A DNA stretch of 64,000 nt from Galeruca laticollis (Eukaryota > Arthropoda > Insecta > Coleoptera > Chrysomelidae), in NCBI GenBank assembly GCA_963921935.1, contig OY998180.1:45841231-45905230 (forward strand). The letters run 5' to 3'. The translations under genes were made by a program, and so were the position numbers. Shown one piece after another: positions 21,445-31,138 of this stretch (the first letter of the stretch is position 1; each line of letters begins with the position of its first letter). Under the pieces are notes generated by a model. It saw only the letters and a list, made by a program, of their open reading frames with translations. It did not search any database and was not told the DNA's origin.

Positions 21445-21901
21445 TGTTACGAACTCGCACACCGAAGCAGATACTAAGTACGGCCCTGTAACCTTATGTT
21501 AACGGAGTTAAGAAAAAGGCGAGCGCGCCGAATTCTGAGAAGGTCTATTGTGACCGTCCTTTCTAAACATGTTCTCGAAAGGCATTTTAAGAAATATCGC
21601 GAAAGGCATGTCCCATCCCGAATGTTCTAGTAAAGAAAGTTTTTGATATAAATACAGGACCGATCAGCGGATGAGTTCAGTTTATAATTTGCCATAGTGA
21701 GTTAAACAGTAATTAAGTGAATATAAAAGTGTTATAAATTAATAAGTTAGTGTGCATATAAATTAAATTTAAGTGACTAGTTAAGTACATATAAATTAGT
21801 GTTAGTGAGTTAGTGTTTAAATAAATTAGTAAGTAGCAATACCGAGTGTTTAAAATTTATTCCACCCGTTTATTGTTTAAATAAATAACAAAAAAATTAC
21901 A
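21445..21901 (+). repeat. Gypsy-3 5' LTR
   Basis: 457 bp, TGTTACGAACTC to AAATTACA. TATA-like GATATAAATAC at about 21647 with TCAGTTT about 30 bp downstream as initiator. Preceded by GTTA, which recurs after the 3' LTR (4-bp target duplication). It differs from the 3' LTR by seven substitutions and one 3-bp indel. Confidence 0.95.
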
Positions 21902-21903
21902 CT

Positions 21904-21918
21904 AGTGTCAGAAGTGGG
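21904..21918 (+). promoter_or_regulatory. Gypsy-3 primer-binding site (tRNA-Leu type)
   Basis: AGTGTCAGAAGTGGG lies 2 bases after the LTR and resembles the leucine-tRNA primer site common in insect Gypsy elements. Confidence 0.7.
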
Positions 21919-21945
21919 ATAATATAAATAAATAGTTACATCAAA

Positions 21946-23403
21946 ATGGCCAAGAGACTGATTGATCTCAAAGTGACGGAATTAAGAGCAGAATTGGAAG
22001 ATCGTGAGTTGGAAACGTCCGGTAAGAAAAGTGAATTAGTAGAAAGACTTAAAGTGGCTCTGGAAAATGACGGCTTTGATCCAGAATTATTTTTATTCAA
22101 TGACGAGGCTTCCACCGTAATCTCGTCAATTTCTACTAATATGGACGAGAAGATTTCAACCATGAAGAACGATATTTCTGCTAACATGGACAAGATTTCT
22201 GCTAATATGAAGAACGATATTTCTGCCATGGAAGAGAAGATTTCCAGCATGAAGAATGACATTTCTGCCGATATCTTATCGTTAAAAAATGACATTGCTG
22301 CTGACGTCGAGAATAAAATTACGTCTCTAAAATCAGACATTGAAAACAAGATAACAACGATAGACGAGAAAATCAAGGAATTGGAGAGAAATATGGCAGA
22401 TTTAAGAACAGAAGACACGCCAGCAGAAGGAAAGAAGATTGAACATATAAAACCCTGCAAGCCAGAAATAACTTCCAGGATAGAGGACATTGGCAGTTTT
22501 GCACGAGTCAAGACCCCAACATTCGACGGGAAGACATCGTGGACCAATTATGTAAAACAGTTCGAAGCAGCCGCTAGAGTGAATAATTGGTCCGATAAGG
22601 AGAAAGCAGTGAACTTAACTATCGCGCTTCGGAGAGATGCCTTAGATGTACTACAGACGATACCACTTGAAGAAACGGATGACTTCGAGCTGCTGAAGAA
22701 GAGGTTGGATATGCGATATGGTCACGAACATTTGGAACAGTTGTACAGATTCCATCTGGAGAACCGAAGGCGGAAACGTGACGAACCCCTTCAAGAGTAT
22801 GAAATGGATATTGCCCGACTAGTTCGATTTGCTTATCCATCAGCACCAGAGAACATGATGGAATGTTTAGGCATCGAGGCCTTTATTGACGGCTTGTGTG
22901 ACCACCATATGGAGAAGACGCTTCGATTAGCCCATCCTAAAACATTGGCCGATGCATTGACTGCGGCTCTTGAATATGAAGCAGCCACGATGGTTTCGGG
23001 ATACAAGAAAGGTAGGACCATACAGGAAGAAGGTGACGATGACAGACTTGACCAGATCGTCAACTTGTTGAAAGGTATGGCAGACAAGGAGCCGAAGAAA
23101 ATCAGGTGCTGTAATTGTGGCCAGCCAGAGTATGCACGCAGTTTGTGTAAGCGTCCTACGACTCCTGCAAACCTAGAACCTCTCAAATGCAAAGCAGCCA
23201 AGAAAAGCTCGCGGTACAACGAAGGTAGGACCATGCAGGAAGAAGATGACGATAACAAACTTGACCAGATCGTCAACTTGTTGAAAGGTATGGCAGACAA
23301 GATGCCAAAGAAGATCAAATGCCGGGAGTATGGCGAGCTAGAGCACGTACGCAATCCGTCTAAGCGCCTCAAGATTCCTGTAACCCAAGAACTCCAGTCA
23401 TAG
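21946..23403 (+). CDS. gag: Gypsy-3 Gag with N-terminal SAP domain, coiled coil and duplicated zinc-knuckle region
   Basis: 485 residues from ATG 21946 to TAG. Residues 5-40 (LIDLKVTELRAELEDRELE, then KKSELVERL) form a SAP domain, a DNA/RNA-binding helix-extended-loop-helix. Residues 60-150 are a regular coiled coil built from MKNDIS/NMDKIS-like repeats. Residues about 190-350 are the capsid-like region (TSWTNYVKQFEAAARVNNWS, LYRFHLENRRRKRDEPLQEY). A 70-residue segment is duplicated in tandem (210 bp; GRTIQEEGDDDRLDQIVNLL, then GRTMQEEDDDNKLDQIVNLL), each with a knuckle: CCNCGQPEYARSLC has Tyr for His, and CREYGELEHVRNPS has lost two Cys. The frame continues past the TAG into pol, as in readthrough elements. 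Confidence 0.9.
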   Translation: MAKRLIDLKVTELRAELEDRELETSGKKSELVERLKVALENDGFDPELFLFNDEASTVISSISTNMDEKISTMKNDISANMDKISANMKNDISAMEEKISSMKNDISADILSLKNDIAADVENKITSLKSDIENKITTIDEKIKELERNMADLRTEDTPAEGKKIEHIKPCKPEITSRIEDIGSFARVKTPTFDGKTSWTNYVKQFEAAARVNNWSDKEKAVNLTIALRRDALDVLQTIPLEETDDFELLKKRLDMRYGHEHLEQLYRFHLENRRRKRDEPLQEYEMDIARLVRFAYPSAPENMMECLGIEAFIDGLCDHHMEKTLRLAHPKTLADALTAALEYEAATMVSGYKKGRTIQEEGDDDRLDQIVNLLKGMADKEPKKIRCCNCGQPEYARSLCKRPTTPANLEPLKCKAAKKSSRYNEGRTMQEEDDDNKLDQIVNLLKGMADKMPKKIKCREYGELEHVRNPSKRLKIPVTQELQS

Positions 23404-25560
23404 GGGAAATCAGACAGGGGTGAACATCCTGCTGATGTGAGTCACCGAAATGCCGACTCTCTGTCCAGACGGCCGTGCCCAACAGACTGCTCCCACTGCA
23501 ACAAGGTGGAATCTAGGAAAGCTGCAGTTTCAAGAACTACTGTAGTCAACGAGGAATGGTCACCCACCAGGATCAGAGAAGATCAGGAGAATGATCCTCA
23601 CCTGAAGATGATCCGACAATGGAAGAAAGAAAACCGGCGACCTACCTGGCAAGAAGTGTCAAGATTTTCACCGAAACTCAAGGCGTATTGGGCTTAGTGG
23701 GACTCCCTTGTCCTGGAAGAAGGGCTGTTGAAAAGAGTCCTTGAAAACGATGATGGTTCTGAGATGAGGAGACAGCTAGTTATCCCGAGAACAAGAGTAG
23801 CTGAGGTACTGAAGAAGTTACACGACAGTCCATCGGGAGGTCATCTGGGAGTGAAGAAAACCCTTCAGCGAGTTCGTGAAAGGTTTTATTGGATGAACAG
23901 CTCCGACGATGTGAAGGACTGGTGTAAGAAATGTACGACTTGTGCTACGAGTAATGGACCACATCGCAAGAGAAAGGCACCCATGAAACAGTACAATGTT
24001 GGAAGCCCTTTCGAAAGGATTGCTTTAGATATCGCTGGACCATTTCCGACGACAGAAAATGGTAGCAAGTACATACTGGTTGTAATGGATTATTTTACAA
24101 AGTGGGTGGAAATTTACGCTATCCCGAACCAAGAGGCCACAACTGTCGCGGATGTATTGGTGAAAGAATTCAACAGCCGATATGGAGTGCCCATGGAAGT
24201 CCACAGTGACCAGGGAGGAAATTTCGAAAGCCATCTATTCCAGAAGATTTGCGACAAGCTTGAAATGAAGAAGACCAGAACAACAGCATTACATCCACAG
24301 TCAGATGGAATGGTCGAGAGAATGAACAGGACTATTGGAAAATACCTGTCCAAAGTAGTATCCAGCCATCAGAGAGATTGGGACCAGTATCTCTCCCTAT
24401 TTGCATTGGCTTATCGATCTGCCGTCAATGAGTCCACGGGTGAAACACCTGCGAAAATCCTGTTTGGACGTGAAATGAGGCTTCCTTGTGACCTGGAATT
24501 TGGCTGTCGGCCTGGAGAAGATATAGCAGGCGAAGACTACGTGATCCAATTGAGAAGAAGGCTGGACGATATTTATGAACTAGTTCGAACAAATCTTCAA
24601 GTTGCCAGCGACAGAATGAAAAGGCGGTACGACACGCAGGCCACAAAGGGCGGTTTTAAAGAAGGGGACAAAGTATGGTTACACAACCCGGCGAGGAGAA
24701 AAGGATTTTCTCCAAAATTACAAAAATCCTGGGAAGGTCCATACTTGATCAAGAAAAGGATCAATGATGTTTTATATCGCATAAGCAAGATCCCCAACGG
24801 AAAACCAAAAGTAGTTCACCGAAACCGACTAGCGCCATTCGAAGGAGACCATGACATAGAGGAAGGAGTAAACCTTATTCGAGATGTGTCTGACCCCACC
24901 TTCGATGAATTTATGGGCGCGTATGGAGGTACCGGGAAAGCTAGATATGGAGTCACTTTGGAACAACAACAAGATTTGTTCACTCTCCCAGAAGATTATT
25001 CACTGGCATACAACATCTCCGCCCGTATCAAGAACGCACGAGGATTGGCAACCGTCTTTCGAAAGAAGTTCGGGCAATTAGAAAAACTTGAAGACCAGAT
25101 TCCAGCACCTGGCAAGACACTGAAACTGAAACATAATTCGCGGTACGTTTTCTACGTGGTAACTAAAACTGAATTCCAAGATCTATCTACCTACCGCGAT
25201 GTGTGGGAAGCACTTCGAAACCTCCGAGACCACGTGTTGGAATCCAACGTGAAGAAACTGGCTATGCCTAAGATAGCGAGTAACCAGTTGGATTGGCGAA
25301 TCATCAGGAATATGGTAGAGATTATCTTTCAAGTTACCGGTGTCCAGATATTGATTTGCAGCTACAACCCCCGCTATCAATATCCGATGAAGACGGTGCC
25401 CTGCTATTTCCATAAGATCGGAAAGTGTAGAAATGGGGCTAGTTGCCGATTCAAACATCCAGTCCCGGCTACACAAACGTTCCAGGAGGAACTTTCATTT
25501 AAGGAGGGGGTAATGTTACGAACTCGCACACCGAAGCAGATACTAAGTACGGCCCTGTAA
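23404..25560 (+). CDS. pol: Gypsy-3 compact Pol: RNase H tail, integrase, macrodomain-like region, CCCH finger
   Basis: Same frame as gag, separated by its TAG; a second TAG lies at 23695-23697. Begins with the C-terminal tip of RNase H (HRNADSLSRRPCPTDCSHC): protease, RT and most of RNase H are missing. After the second TAG, 620 codons are open. Numbered from the Leu codon at 23728: HHCC zinc region (H32, H39, C69, C72), catalytic triad D101 (ALDIAGP), D161 (VHSDQGGNF), E197 (DGMVERMN) with 35-residue D-E spacing; GPY/F module near 331-343. Residues about 406-546 read like a TARG1/OARD1-type macrodomain (DLFTLPEDYSLAYNISARI, GLATVFRKKFG, YVFYVVTKTEF, LAMPKIASNQLDW). Residues 559-577 are a C-x7-C-x5-C-x3-H finger (CYFHKIGKCRNGASCRFKH). 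The stop lies 47 bp inside the 3' LTR. Integrase residues look intact. Confidence 0.88.
25501..25510 (+). promoter_or_regulatory. Gypsy-3 polypurine tract
   Basis: AAGGAGGGGG, 3 bases before the 3' LTR and inside the pol reading frame. Confidence 0.9.
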
Positions 25561-25967
25561 CCTTATGCTAACGGAGTTAAGAAAAAGGCGAGCGCGTCGA
25601 ATTCTGAGAAGGTCTATTGTGACCGTCCTTTCTAAACATGTTCTCGAAAGGCATTTTAAGAAATATCGCGAAAGGCATGTCCCATCCCGAATGTTCTAGT
25701 AAAGAAAGTTTTTGATATAAATACAGGACCGATCAGTGGATGAGTTCAGTTTATAATTTGCCATAGTGAGTTAAACAGTAATTAAGTGAATATAAAAGTG
25801 TTATAAATTAATAAGTTAGTGTGCATATAAATTAAATTTAAGTGACTAGTTAAGTACATATAAATTAGTGTTAGTGAGTTAGTGTTCAAATAAATTAGTA
25901 AGTAGCAATACCGAGTGTTAATTTATCCCACCCGTTTATTGTTCAAATAAATAACAAAAACATTACA
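25514..25967 (+). repeat. Gypsy-3 3' LTR (first copy)
   Basis: 454 bp, TGTTAC to CATTACA, followed by GTTA. Identical to 29772-30225 as far as I compared. Confidence 0.95.
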
Positions 25968-26128
25968 GTTATTATGTTATGTTAAATTATTATTCGATGA
26001 TTTTCATTTTTTGTATGTAAACATGTATATGTATTTATAAATAAACATTCATTCATTCATTCATTCATTCATTCATTCATATTGTACGGACATTAGTGAG
26101 GGTGGTTTTTTTATTCTAAATGTTTTTA
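25968..26128 (+). other. interrupted LINE 3' tail with (ATTC)n
   Basis: Resumes the LINE 3' UTR after the GTTA target duplication; ATAAATAAA is followed by an ATTC array (26044-26080), then 46 bp of unique DNA to the duplication junction. Confidence 0.7.
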
Positions 26129-26159
26129 TATTGTTTAAATAAATAACAAAAAAATTACA
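26129..26159 (+). repeat. truncated 5' LTR remnant of duplicated Gypsy-3
   Basis: Only the last 31 bp of the 5' LTR (TATTGTTTAAATAAATAACA onward) precede the second primer site, so copy 2 has no promoter-bearing 5' LTR. Confidence 0.9.
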
Positions 26160-26203
26160 CTAGTGTCAGAAGTGGGATAATATAAATAAATAGTTACATC
26201 AAA

Positions 26204-27661
26204 ATGGCCAAGAGACTGATTGATCTCAAAGTGACGGAATTAAGAGCAGAATTGGAAGATCGTGAGTTGGAAACGTCCGGTAAGAAAAGTGAATTAGTAG
26301 AAAGACTTAAAGTGGCTCTGGAAAATGACGGCTTTGATCCAGAATTATTTTTATTCAATGACGAGGCTTCCACCGTAATCTCGTCAATTTCTACTAATAT
26401 GGACGAGAAGATTTCAACCATGAAGAACGATATTTCTGCTAACATGGACAAGATTTCTGCTAATATGAAGAACGATATTTCTGCCATGGAAGAGAAGATT
26501 TCCAGCATGAAGAATGACATTTCTGCCGATATCTTATCGTTAAAAAATGACATTGCTGCTGACGTCGAGAATAAAATTACGTCTCTAAAATCAGACATTG
26601 AAAACAAGATAACAACGATAGACGAGAAAATCAAGGAATTGGAGAGAAATATGGCAGATTTAAGAACAGAAGACACGCCAGCAGAAGGAAAGAAGATTGA
26701 ACATATAAAACCCTGCAAGCCAGAAATAACTTCCAGGATAGAGGACATTGGCAGTTTTGCACGAGTCAAGACCCCAACATTCGACGGGAAGACATCGTGG
26801 ACCAATTATGTAAAACAGTTCGAAGCAGCCGCTAGAGTGAATAATTGGTCCGATAAGGAGAAAGCAGTGAACTTAACTATCGCGCTTCGGAGAGATGCCT
26901 TAGATGTACTACAGACGATACCACTTGAAGAAACGGATGACTTCGAGCTGCTGAAGAAGAGGTTGGATATGCGATATGGTCACGAACATTTGGAACAGTT
27001 GTACAGATTCCATCTGGAGAACCGAAGGCGGAAACGTGACGAACCCCTTCAAGAGTATGAAATGGATATTGCCCGACTAGTTCGATTTGCTTATCCATCA
27101 GCACCAGAGAACATGATGGAATGTTTAGGCATCGAGGCCTTTATTGACGGCTTGTGTGACCACCATATGGAGAAGACGCTTCGATTAGCCCATCCTAAAA
27201 CATTGGCCGATGCATTGACTGCGGCTCTTGAATATGAAGCAGCCACGATGGTTTCGGGATACAAGAAAGGTAGGACCATACAGGAAGAAGGTGACGATGA
27301 CAGACTTGACCAGATCGTCAACTTGTTGAAAGGTATGGCAGACAAGGAGCCGAAGAAAATCAGGTGCTGTAATTGTGGCCAGCCAGAGTATGCACGCAGT
27401 TTGTGTAAGCGTCCTACGACTCCTGCAAACCTAGAACCTCTCAAATGCAAAGCAGCCAAGAAAAGCTCGCGGTACAACGAAGGTAGGACCATGCAGGAAG
27501 AAGATGACGATAACAAACTTGACCAGATCGTCAACTTGTTGAAAGGTATGGCAGACAAGATGCCAAAGAAGATCAAATGCCGGGAGTATGGCGAGCTAGA
27601 GCACGTACGCAATCCGTCTAAGCGCCTCAAGATTCCTGTAACCCAAGAACTCCAGTCATAG
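26204..27661 (+). CDS. gag: Gypsy-3 Gag, duplicated copy
   Basis: 485 residues, identical in translation to the protein at 21946-23403: SAP domain at residues 5-40, KNDIS-type coiled coil, capsid-like region and two degenerate knuckles. Without a full 5' LTR, transcription would have to start in the upstream 3' LTR at 25514-25967, which is intact and correctly oriented to serve as a promoter after 236 bp of intervening DNA. Confidence 0.9.
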   Translation: MAKRLIDLKVTELRAELEDRELETSGKKSELVERLKVALENDGFDPELFLFNDEASTVISSISTNMDEKISTMKNDISANMDKISANMKNDISAMEEKISSMKNDISADILSLKNDIAADVENKITSLKSDIENKITTIDEKIKELERNMADLRTEDTPAEGKKIEHIKPCKPEITSRIEDIGSFARVKTPTFDGKTSWTNYVKQFEAAARVNNWSDKEKAVNLTIALRRDALDVLQTIPLEETDDFELLKKRLDMRYGHEHLEQLYRFHLENRRRKRDEPLQEYEMDIARLVRFAYPSAPENMMECLGIEAFIDGLCDHHMEKTLRLAHPKTLADALTAALEYEAATMVSGYKKGRTIQEEGDDDRLDQIVNLLKGMADKEPKKIRCCNCGQPEYARSLCKRPTTPANLEPLKCKAAKKSSRYNEGRTMQEEDDDNKLDQIVNLLKGMADKMPKKIKCREYGELEHVRNPSKRLKIPVTQELQS

Positions 27662-29818
27662 GGGAAATCAGACAGGGGTGAACATCCTGCTGATGTGAGT
27701 CACCGAAATGCCGACTCTCTGTCCAGACGGCCGTGCCCAACAGACTGCTCCCACTGCAACAAGGTGGAATCTAGGAAAGCTGCAGTTTCAAGAACTACTG
27801 TAGTCAACGAGGAATGGTCACCCACCAGGATCAGAGAAGATCAGGAGAATGATCCTCACCTGAAGATGATCCGACAATGGAAGAAAGAAAACCGGCGACC
27901 TACCTGGCAAGAAGTGTCAAGATTTTCACCGAAACTCAAGGCGTATTGGGCTTAGTGGGACTCCCTTGTCCTGGAAGAAGGGCTGTTGAAAAGAGTCCTT
28001 GAAAACGATGATGGTTCTGAGATGAGGAGACAGCTAGTTATCCCGAGAACAAGAGTAGCTGAGGTACTGAAGAAGTTACACGACAGTCCATCGGGAGGTC
28101 ATCTGGGAGTGAAGAAAACCCTTCAGCGAGTTCGTGAAAGGTTTTATTGGATGAACAGCTCCGACGATGTGAAGGACTGGTGTAAGAAATGTACGACTTG
28201 TGCTACGAGTAATGGACCACATCGCAAGAGAAAGGCACCCATGAAACAGTACAATGTTGGAAGCCCTTTCGAAAGGATTGCTTTAGATATCGCTGGACCA
28301 TTTCCGACGACAGAAAATGGTAGCAAGTACATACTGGTTGTAATGGATTATTTTACAAAGTGGGTGGAAATTTACGCTATCCCGAACCAAGAGGCCACAA
28401 CTGTCGCGGATGTATTGGTGAAAGAATTCAACAGCCGATATGGAGTGCCCATGGAAGTCCACAGTGACCAGGGAGGAAATTTCGAAAGCCATCTATTCCA
28501 GAAGATTTGCGACAAGCTTGAAATGAAGAAGACCAGAACAACAGCATTACATCCACAGTCAGATGGAATGGTCGAGAGAATGAACAGGACTATTGGAAAA
28601 TACCTGTCCAAAGTAGTATCCAGCCATCAGAGAGATTGGGACCAGTATCTCTCCCTATTTGCATTGGCTTATCGATCTGCCGTCAATGAGTCCACGGGTG
28701 AAACACCTGCGAAAATCCTGTTTGGACGTGAAATGAGGCTTCCTTGTGACCTGGAATTTGGCTGTCGGCCTGGAGAAGATATAGCAGGCGAAGACTACGT
28801 GATCCAATTGAGAAGAAGGCTGGACGATATTTATGAACTAGTTCGAACAAATCTTCAAGTTGCCAGCGACAGAATGAAAAGGCGGTACGACACGCAGGCC
28901 ACAAAGGGCGGTTTTAAAGAAGGGGACAAAGTATGGTTACACAACCCGGCGAGGAGAAAAGGATTTTCTCCAAAATTACAAAAATCCTGGGAAGGTCCAT
29001 ACTTGATCAAGAAAAGGATCAATGATGTTTTATATCGCATAAGCAAGATCCCCAACGGAAAACCAAAAGTAGTTCACCGAAACCGACTAGCGCCATTCGA
29101 AGGAGACCATGACATAGAGGAAGGAGTAAACCTTATTCGAGATGTGTCTGACCCCACCTTCGATGAATTTATGGGCGCGTATGGAGGTACCGGGAAAGCT
29201 AGATATGGAGTCACTTTGGAACAACAACAAGATTTGTTCACTCTCCCAGAAGATTATTCACTGGCATACAACATCTCCGCCCGTATCAAGAACGCACGAG
29301 GATTGGCAACCGTCTTTCGAAAGAAGTTCGGGCAATTAGAAAAACTTGAAGACCAGATTCCAGCACCTGGCAAGACACTGAAACTGAAACATAATTCGCG
29401 GTACGTTTTCTACGTGGTAACTAAAACTGAATTCCAAGATCTATCTACCTACCGCGATGTGTGGGAAGCACTTCGAAACCTCCGAGACCACGTGTTGGAA
29501 TCCAACGTGAAGAAACTGGCTATGCCTAAGATAGCGAGTAACCAGTTGGATTGGCGAATCATCAGGAATATGGTAGAGATTATCTTTCAAGTTACCGGTG
29601 TCCAGATATTGATTTGCAGCTACAACCCCCGCTATCAATATCCGATGAAGACGGTGCCCTGCTATTTCCATAAGATCGGAAAGTGTAGAAATGGGGCTAG
29701 TTGCCGATTCAAACATCCAGTCCCGGCTACACAAACGTTCCAGGAGGAACTTTCATTTAAGGAGGGGGTAATGTTACGAACTCGCACACCGAAGCAGATA
29801 CTAAGTACGGCCCTGTAA
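27662..29818 (+). CDS. pol: Gypsy-3 compact Pol, duplicated copy (integrase, macrodomain-like, CCCH)
   Basis: Identical in translation to 23404-25560, including both amber codons (27659-27661 and 27953-27955), the D-D-35-E integrase, the macrodomain-like segment (about 29200-29620) and the CCCH finger (about 29660-29716). Identity of the non-standard C-terminal region between copies reflects recent duplication and is not evidence of selection. Polypurine tract at 29759-29768. Confidence 0.88.
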
Positions 29819-30225
29819 CCTTATGCTAACGGAGTTAAGAAAAAGGCGAGCGCGTCGAATTCTGAGAAGGTCTATTGTGACCGTCCTTTCTAAACATGTT
29901 CTCGAAAGGCATTTTAAGAAATATCGCGAAAGGCATGTCCCATCCCGAATGTTCTAGTAAAGAAAGTTTTTGATATAAATACAGGACCGATCAGTGGATG
30001 AGTTCAGTTTATAATTTGCCATAGTGAGTTAAACAGTAATTAAGTGAATATAAAAGTGTTATAAATTAATAAGTTAGTGTGCATATAAATTAAATTTAAG
30101 TGACTAGTTAAGTACATATAAATTAGTGTTAGTGAGTTAGTGTTCAAATAAATTAGTAAGTAGCAATACCGAGTGTTAATTTATCCCACCCGTTTATTGT
30201 TCAAATAAATAACAAAAACATTACA
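29772..30225 (+). repeat. Gypsy-3 3' LTR (second copy)
   Basis: 454 bp, same sequence as 25514-25967, followed by the same LINE-tail flank with a shorter ATTC array (30304-30334). Confidence 0.95.
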
Positions 30226-30404
30226 GTTATTATGTTATGTTAAATTATTATTCGATGATTTTCATTTTTTGTATGTAAACATGTATATGTATTTATAAAT
30301 AAACATTCATTCATTCATTCATTCATTCATTCATATTGTACGGACATTAGTGAGGGTGGTTTTTTTATTCTAAATGTTTTTAATTAAAATGTTGTGTTAT
30401 CATA

Positions 30405-30570
30405 TATGTTCGACATTGCACTTGCAAACGTTTGTTTTATGAATAAATTTCTGATGAATGACACTGACAGTCTGAAACGTCAAACTAAAACGTAAATGAG
30501 AAAACTCAAAAAACTCCCCAATTTCGTACTGAACCATATAATCCCAAGAACAATATTTCCGATAAATATA

Positions 30571-30575
<5 letters not shown>
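30405..30575 (+). repeat. dispersed repeat with hammerhead-like core, inverted partner of 20375-20585
   Basis: Contains CTGATGA (30451-30457), GAC-loop-GTC able to pair, then GAAAC (30474-30478), the order of a type I hammerhead core with a shortened stem II. Runs on into GAACAATATTTCCGATAAAT and a (TA)n array, as does the inverted copy at 20.4 kb. Confidence 0.6.
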
Positions 30576-30612
<37 letters not shown>

Positions 30613-31094
30613 AATATATAATAAGTAACGAAGAGATTAGTGGGTATTGCACGCAAATAGAAGAAGGGGCTACGGAAAAGAGTGGTGACCGCAGACATGC
30701 ATGTTTCTGGCTCATTAGCCGTCCTCGGTACGGTACAACCAAGAAAAGATGTGAAACATGGGAGCAAAGGTGTTGAATGAAACATGAGAAAATATAACAG
30801 AATTCAGCAGGATAGTCAAACACAACATTTGTGTCAGTAATATTAGAAGATCTCGAATCATCGAGACAACAAATGTTGTGTTTCACTATCCTGCTGAATT
30901 CTGTTGTATTTTCTCATGTTTCATTCAACACCTTTGCTCCTATGTTTCTTGGTTGTACCGTACCGAGGACGGCTAATGAGCCAAAAATATGCATGTCTGC
31001 GGTTACCACTCTTTTCAGTAGCCCCTTCTTCTATTTGCATGCAATACCCACTAATCACTTCGTTACTTATTGTTCATATGTCACGCACTATTCG

Positions 31095-31137
<43 letters not shown>
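30576..31137. repeat. foldback repeat with about 205-bp arms between (TA)n arrays
   Basis: Left arm about 30627-30824 and right arm about 30857-31075 are reverse complements (ACAAATGTTGTGTTTCACTA and GTACCGTACCGAGGACGGCT in the right arm), apart from about 20 extra bases in the left arm. The loop of about 32 bp contains GAAGATCTCGAATCATCGAG. TA arrays lie at about 30576-30626 and 31099-31137. One arm's relative is at 17403-17577. Non-coding. Confidence 0.88.

Positions 31138-31138
<1 letters not shown>

Larger units (their letters stand above)
21871..30382 (+). repeat. 4.26-kb tandem duplication containing Gypsy-3
   Basis: 21871-26128 and 26129-30382 are head-to-tail copies (offset 4,258 bp). 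The translated proteins are identical; the visible difference is one ATTC unit in the LINE tail (35 versus 31 bases). The duplication starts inside the 5' LTR and ends 46 bp beyond the (ATTC)n tail. The junction TTTTTA/TATTG shows almost no microhomology. Confidence 0.93.

Noticed and set aside
22833..23372. Minus-strand frames of up to 203 codons opposite Gypsy-3 gag and pol, repeated at 27091 and elsewhere
   Set aside because: They mirror the codon pattern of the plus-strand gene, have no recognisable domain, and both duplicate copies carry them only because the DNA is duplicated.
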